A stretch of 64,000 nt of DNA from Delphinus delphis. Its lineage: Eukaryota > Chordata > Mammalia > Artiodactyla > Delphinidae. The position numbers and the translations under genes were made by a program. The stretch lies in assembly GCF_949987515.2 (NCBI RefSeq), contig NC_082684.1:121128080-121192079 (forward strand). The letters run 5' to 3'. Under the pieces are notes generated by a model. It was not told the DNA's origin, did no database searches, and was given only the letters and a program-made list of their open reading frames with translations. Position 1 is the first letter of the stretch; each line of letters starts with the position of its first letter. Below, piece by piece: positions 61,608-64,000 of the stretch.

Positions 61608-61735
61608 CAGGAATTCTCTGGCGTTCCAGCATTCTGGACTTGGCGCTGCCATCCCAGAGGCTCCGGGCTGACCTGCGGCCTGGGAACCAAGACCCCGCAA
61701 GCCACATGGCTTGGCAAAAAGAAAAAAAAAAAGAA
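61608..61735 (+). mobile_element. Diverged CHR-like tRNA-derived SINE
   Basis: Text GGAATTCTCTGGCGTTCCAG, then CTGGGAACCAAGACCCCGCA and AGCCACATGGCTTGGCAAAA, matches the short tRNA-Glu-type SINE of cetartiodactyls. It lies in the L1 5'UTR in the opposite orientation to the L1. I saw no clear duplication. Confidence 0.68.
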
Positions 61736-62110
61736 AAAATTGGTAGGGATGAAAACAAACAAAACCGCAAATGGTAAAAGCAAAACCAAACAAAAACAAA
61801 CACAAAGACACATACAAAATAAGAAAACAAAAACCAAGAGAACCAGATAAACTCAAAACGAAATCAAACAATTAAAAACCAAACTAACAAAAACAAAGAA
61901 TAAAAACAAAAGTAGATTGCAAGCTGAAGGAAAAAGCAAAGAAAACAAACACATAAAAATGATAAAATAACATAAAAACAAAATAGAACAAAGGAAAGAA
62001 AAAAACAAGGAAAAAACACAGAACAACATAAAAGTAACATAGAAATAGAAATATAAAAAACTAAATAAAAACAATAATAAAAAAACAAAATATAAAAAAC
62101 AGTAATAATA
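61736..62110. repeat. A-rich tract (T-rich on L1 sense strand)
   Basis: AAAAC, AAATA and AACAAA runs dominate. This corresponds in position to the T-rich tracts at 23579-24215 of the other full-length L1, but the SINE tail may have added to it. Confidence 0.7.
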
Positions 62111-63381
62111 ATTATATTTTCCTGGGGACTCAGCTGTCAGTGTCTTTGCCCCCTCCGTGAGTCACAGCCAACCTCCATCTCCCCAGGAGGCCCTCCGAAA
62201 CCTCTCGGTAGGTCTCTGGTCCTTCTTTGCCACTGTGGGAGCAGCTCAGACTCTGACCTGGCCCAACTCCCACGTGTACTAGTCCCCAAAGTCCACAGCT
62301 GCTAGAGCTAGACCGGTTTCAGTTGTGGAACACTTATCCATTCAGATATTCCTTAGAAGAGGGGTTTACCAAGCCAATCTCAGGGATTTAATCTGTGGTT
62401 TGTTCAGCTGAACGGAAATATTTTTGTTCTTCTTCCTTAGTCATTGTGCCCCTGGGGCTCAGCTGTGGTTTTAGCTCCACTTCTGTGTGTGGGCCACTCA
62501 CAGGAGTGTGTTCCCACAGCTGCTGTGGAGCACTCAGGTCTGCCCCAGTGAGGACAGGGCATGGAGGTGGCATGACATCCTGGGTCACAGGGGCCCCAGC
62601 GGCGACAGGTGCATGGTGAAAGTCATGGGTGCATGAGATCCAGCCCTAGTGGGAACCGGCATGAACTCAGCCCTGGTGGGGGCTTTTCCTAGTGCCTGGC
62701 AGGGCAGGGGGCCATCACATGGGGGGAGAGAGGCTGCAATAGCAGCTTCACCTGCTGCACATCACTCAACAGTGGTGCCTTCCTTCTATAGCAGTCTGGA
62801 TTTCCTCCACAAGCATTCCTGGTTGCGGATTTCCTCCCTCCCATCCCCTCAGGCTGTCTCCTCGCAGTCAATGGTAGTCCTCCCCCCAGGTTTGCTCTCC
62901 AATCCCAACGTTCCAGCTCTTAGCCCTGTGTGCACTGGCAGACACACGTCACAGTTGGGGGTGCGCAGGGCTGTGGCATGGACCACCTGTGTAGGTCTCA
63001 CTCTGTCCTGCCTGCCACAGACTAGCTGTTTCACCCTCCTCTGACAGCCTCAGATGCTCCCCTTCTGTCCCAACTGATTTCCCCATCAGTGAGGGCGCTT
63101 CCCCAGACGCGGAACCTCTCTCTGCTTCAGCTCCCCCCAAGGGGCACAGATCCCATCCCACTTCCTCTCCTCTTTTTTTCCCCTTCTTTATTTTGTCCTA
63201 CCCAGTTATGTGGGGATCTTTGTTGTCCTTACTGGTGTCCAAGGTCTTCTGCTAGTGTTCAGCTGGCGTTCTGTGAGAATCGTTCCATGTGTAGATGTAT
63301 TCTTGATGCATTTGTGGAGAGAGATGAACTCCACGTCTCCTACTTCTCCAACCATCTTGGTTTCCCCAGGACTGAAAAATA

Positions 63382-63720
63382 GACTTTACTCAAATGCCTC
63401 AAGCTTCAAAAATTTCAGATAACCTGCTAGTGTTTGTGTGGACACTATTTTAGGATATCTCACCTGGACAGAAAATCTCTGAAGTGGTTAAAGCCCTCCT
63501 TAAGGAAATTATCCCCTGACTTGGATTAAAGCATTAAAACAACATTCATCCTGGAGACCACAATCAACAGTTAAAAACAAGAAAATGAATCATATATTGA
63601 AAAGGAATGTTGTTAAAAAGTCAAGAGACATTAAACTTGGGATAAGGCCTTGCCAGTTGTCCATGAAAATGGATCTGGGTCCTATAAATATGATTCCTTG
63701 GCCAACTGGCAGTAAGTTTT
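63382..63720 (+). pseudogene. ERV integrase remnant (pol)
   Basis: Plus-strand text at 63480-63520 (EVVKALLKEIIP) and 63545-63660 (KMNHILKRN-type followed by LGIRPCQLS) fits the core and C-terminal part of a gamma-type integrase. Integrase joins viral DNA to the host chromosome. Stops and frameshifts are frequent. Because the L1 target site joins protease-side text to this text directly, reverse transcriptase and RNase H were already missing before the L1 arrived. The assignment is by eye. Confidence 0.58.
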
Positions 63721-64000
63721 GTCAGCAGGGGGTGCTGGAGAGACACTGTGAAGGCTTTGCTGCTGGGTTCTGGAGTGCTCTCTGAGAGGGCTGCTACAGC
63801 GTGGCCATGTCTCCAGGGCCCAGCTGCTTCAGTGCACTAGGCCCTTCCAGCTCCAGGCTCCAGTGGAAAGGCTGTCCCCCACCCTGTGCCCACCCCACCC
63901 CCAACCATGCCCGGCTCCCGCAGCACCTGGCTCCTCAGTGCACAGTGCTCAGTGGTACCCCGTGGCCAGCAGCTTCACAGCACCCTCCCTGGTTTTGTAG
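63721..64000. other. GC-rich sequence at the right edge, unassigned
   Basis: The text GCAGGGGGTGCTGGAGAGAC and a C-rich stretch (63866-63905) follow the integrase remnant. I cannot say whether it is ERV, another repeat or host sequence. Confidence 0.35.

Larger units (their letters stand above)
55711..63367 (-). mobile_element. Full-length L1 inserted into the ERV, with 14 bp duplication
   Basis: The insertion is 7657 bp. AGGACTGAAAAATA occurs exactly at 55697-55710 and 63368-63381. On the minus strand the order is: 5'UTR starting near 63360 with CCAAGATGGTTGGAGAAG, a T-rich tract (62110-61730), ORF1, ORF2 and 3'UTR ending at AATAAAATTTTATT-type text near 55725. It carries CHR-2 SINEs at 56394-56599 and 60759-60971 and a third CHR-like SINE at 61608-61735. 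Both proteins are broken. Confidence 0.96.

Noticed and set aside
62395..63382. Open frames of 97-131 codons as a possible gene next to the ERV, or as env
   Set aside because: The region is the 5'UTR of the minus-strand L1, ending at the target-site duplication at 63368; it is not retroviral.

Overview
The window is vertebrate nuclear DNA, almost certainly from a cetacean. The clearest sign is the short interspersed element (SINE) content: eight independent insertions (nine copies) of a tRNA-derived element of about 200 bp, whose sequence I recognise as the cetacean CHR-2 type. Two CHR-1-type SINEs with ATAAATAA-rich tails and one further diverged CHR-like SINE are also present. The LINE content is L1, with a 5'UTR and ORF1 of the kind seen in cetartiodactyls. 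I see no BovB LINE, no exon of a host protein-coding gene, no tRNA, rRNA or other standard RNA gene, and nothing prokaryotic. Species assignment is from memory of these families; no database was searched.

Layout. 1-5237: minus-strand L1 whose 3' end lies outside the window, bounded by a purine tract. 5316-10800: mostly unique sequence with worn MIR and L2 fragments. 10805-13050: old 5'-truncated plus-strand L1 carrying a CHR-2 SINE, followed by a CHR-1 SINE. 13350-19940: older plus-strand L1 that lost its 3' end; it has been hit by an LTR (14155-14760), a tiny L1 3' fragment (about 15577-15632) and an 818 bp poly(A)-tailed retrocopy (16073-16890). 19941-22249: unique, with L2/MIR. 22250-29867: full-length but dead plus-strand L1 with a CpG-rich 5'UTR and internal 5'UTR repeats. 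29868-41040: unique sequence dotted with CHR-2 SINEs and MaLR (MLT1-type) LTRs. 41040-44365: old L1 3' end, then an L1-like unit with 5'UTR, ORF1 and 3'UTR but no ORF2. 44366-48480: unique, with a CHR-1 SINE and a solo LTR. 48494-50868: 5'-truncated minus-strand L1 with a nested SINE and a perfect 753 bp tandem duplication. 51700-64000: a class I (gamma-type) endogenous retrovirus (LTR, primer site, splice donor, gag, protease, integrase remnants), split by a full-length 7.66 kb minus-strand L1 that itself carries SINEs.

How it fits together. The locus is a stack of dated retrotransposition events, not a set of cooperating genes. More than half of it is L1-derived by my reading. Many insertions keep legible target-site duplications, so relative ages can be read directly: ERV, then L1, then SINEs at the right end; old L1, then LTR and retrocopy in the middle. 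No L1 or ERV reading frame here is intact. I found no convincing undescribed functional system. The observations most worth checking are the 753 bp duplication that is identical down to its poly-T length, the retrocopy of unknown parent, the ORF1-only L1 unit, and the tandem repeats in the L1 5'UTR.
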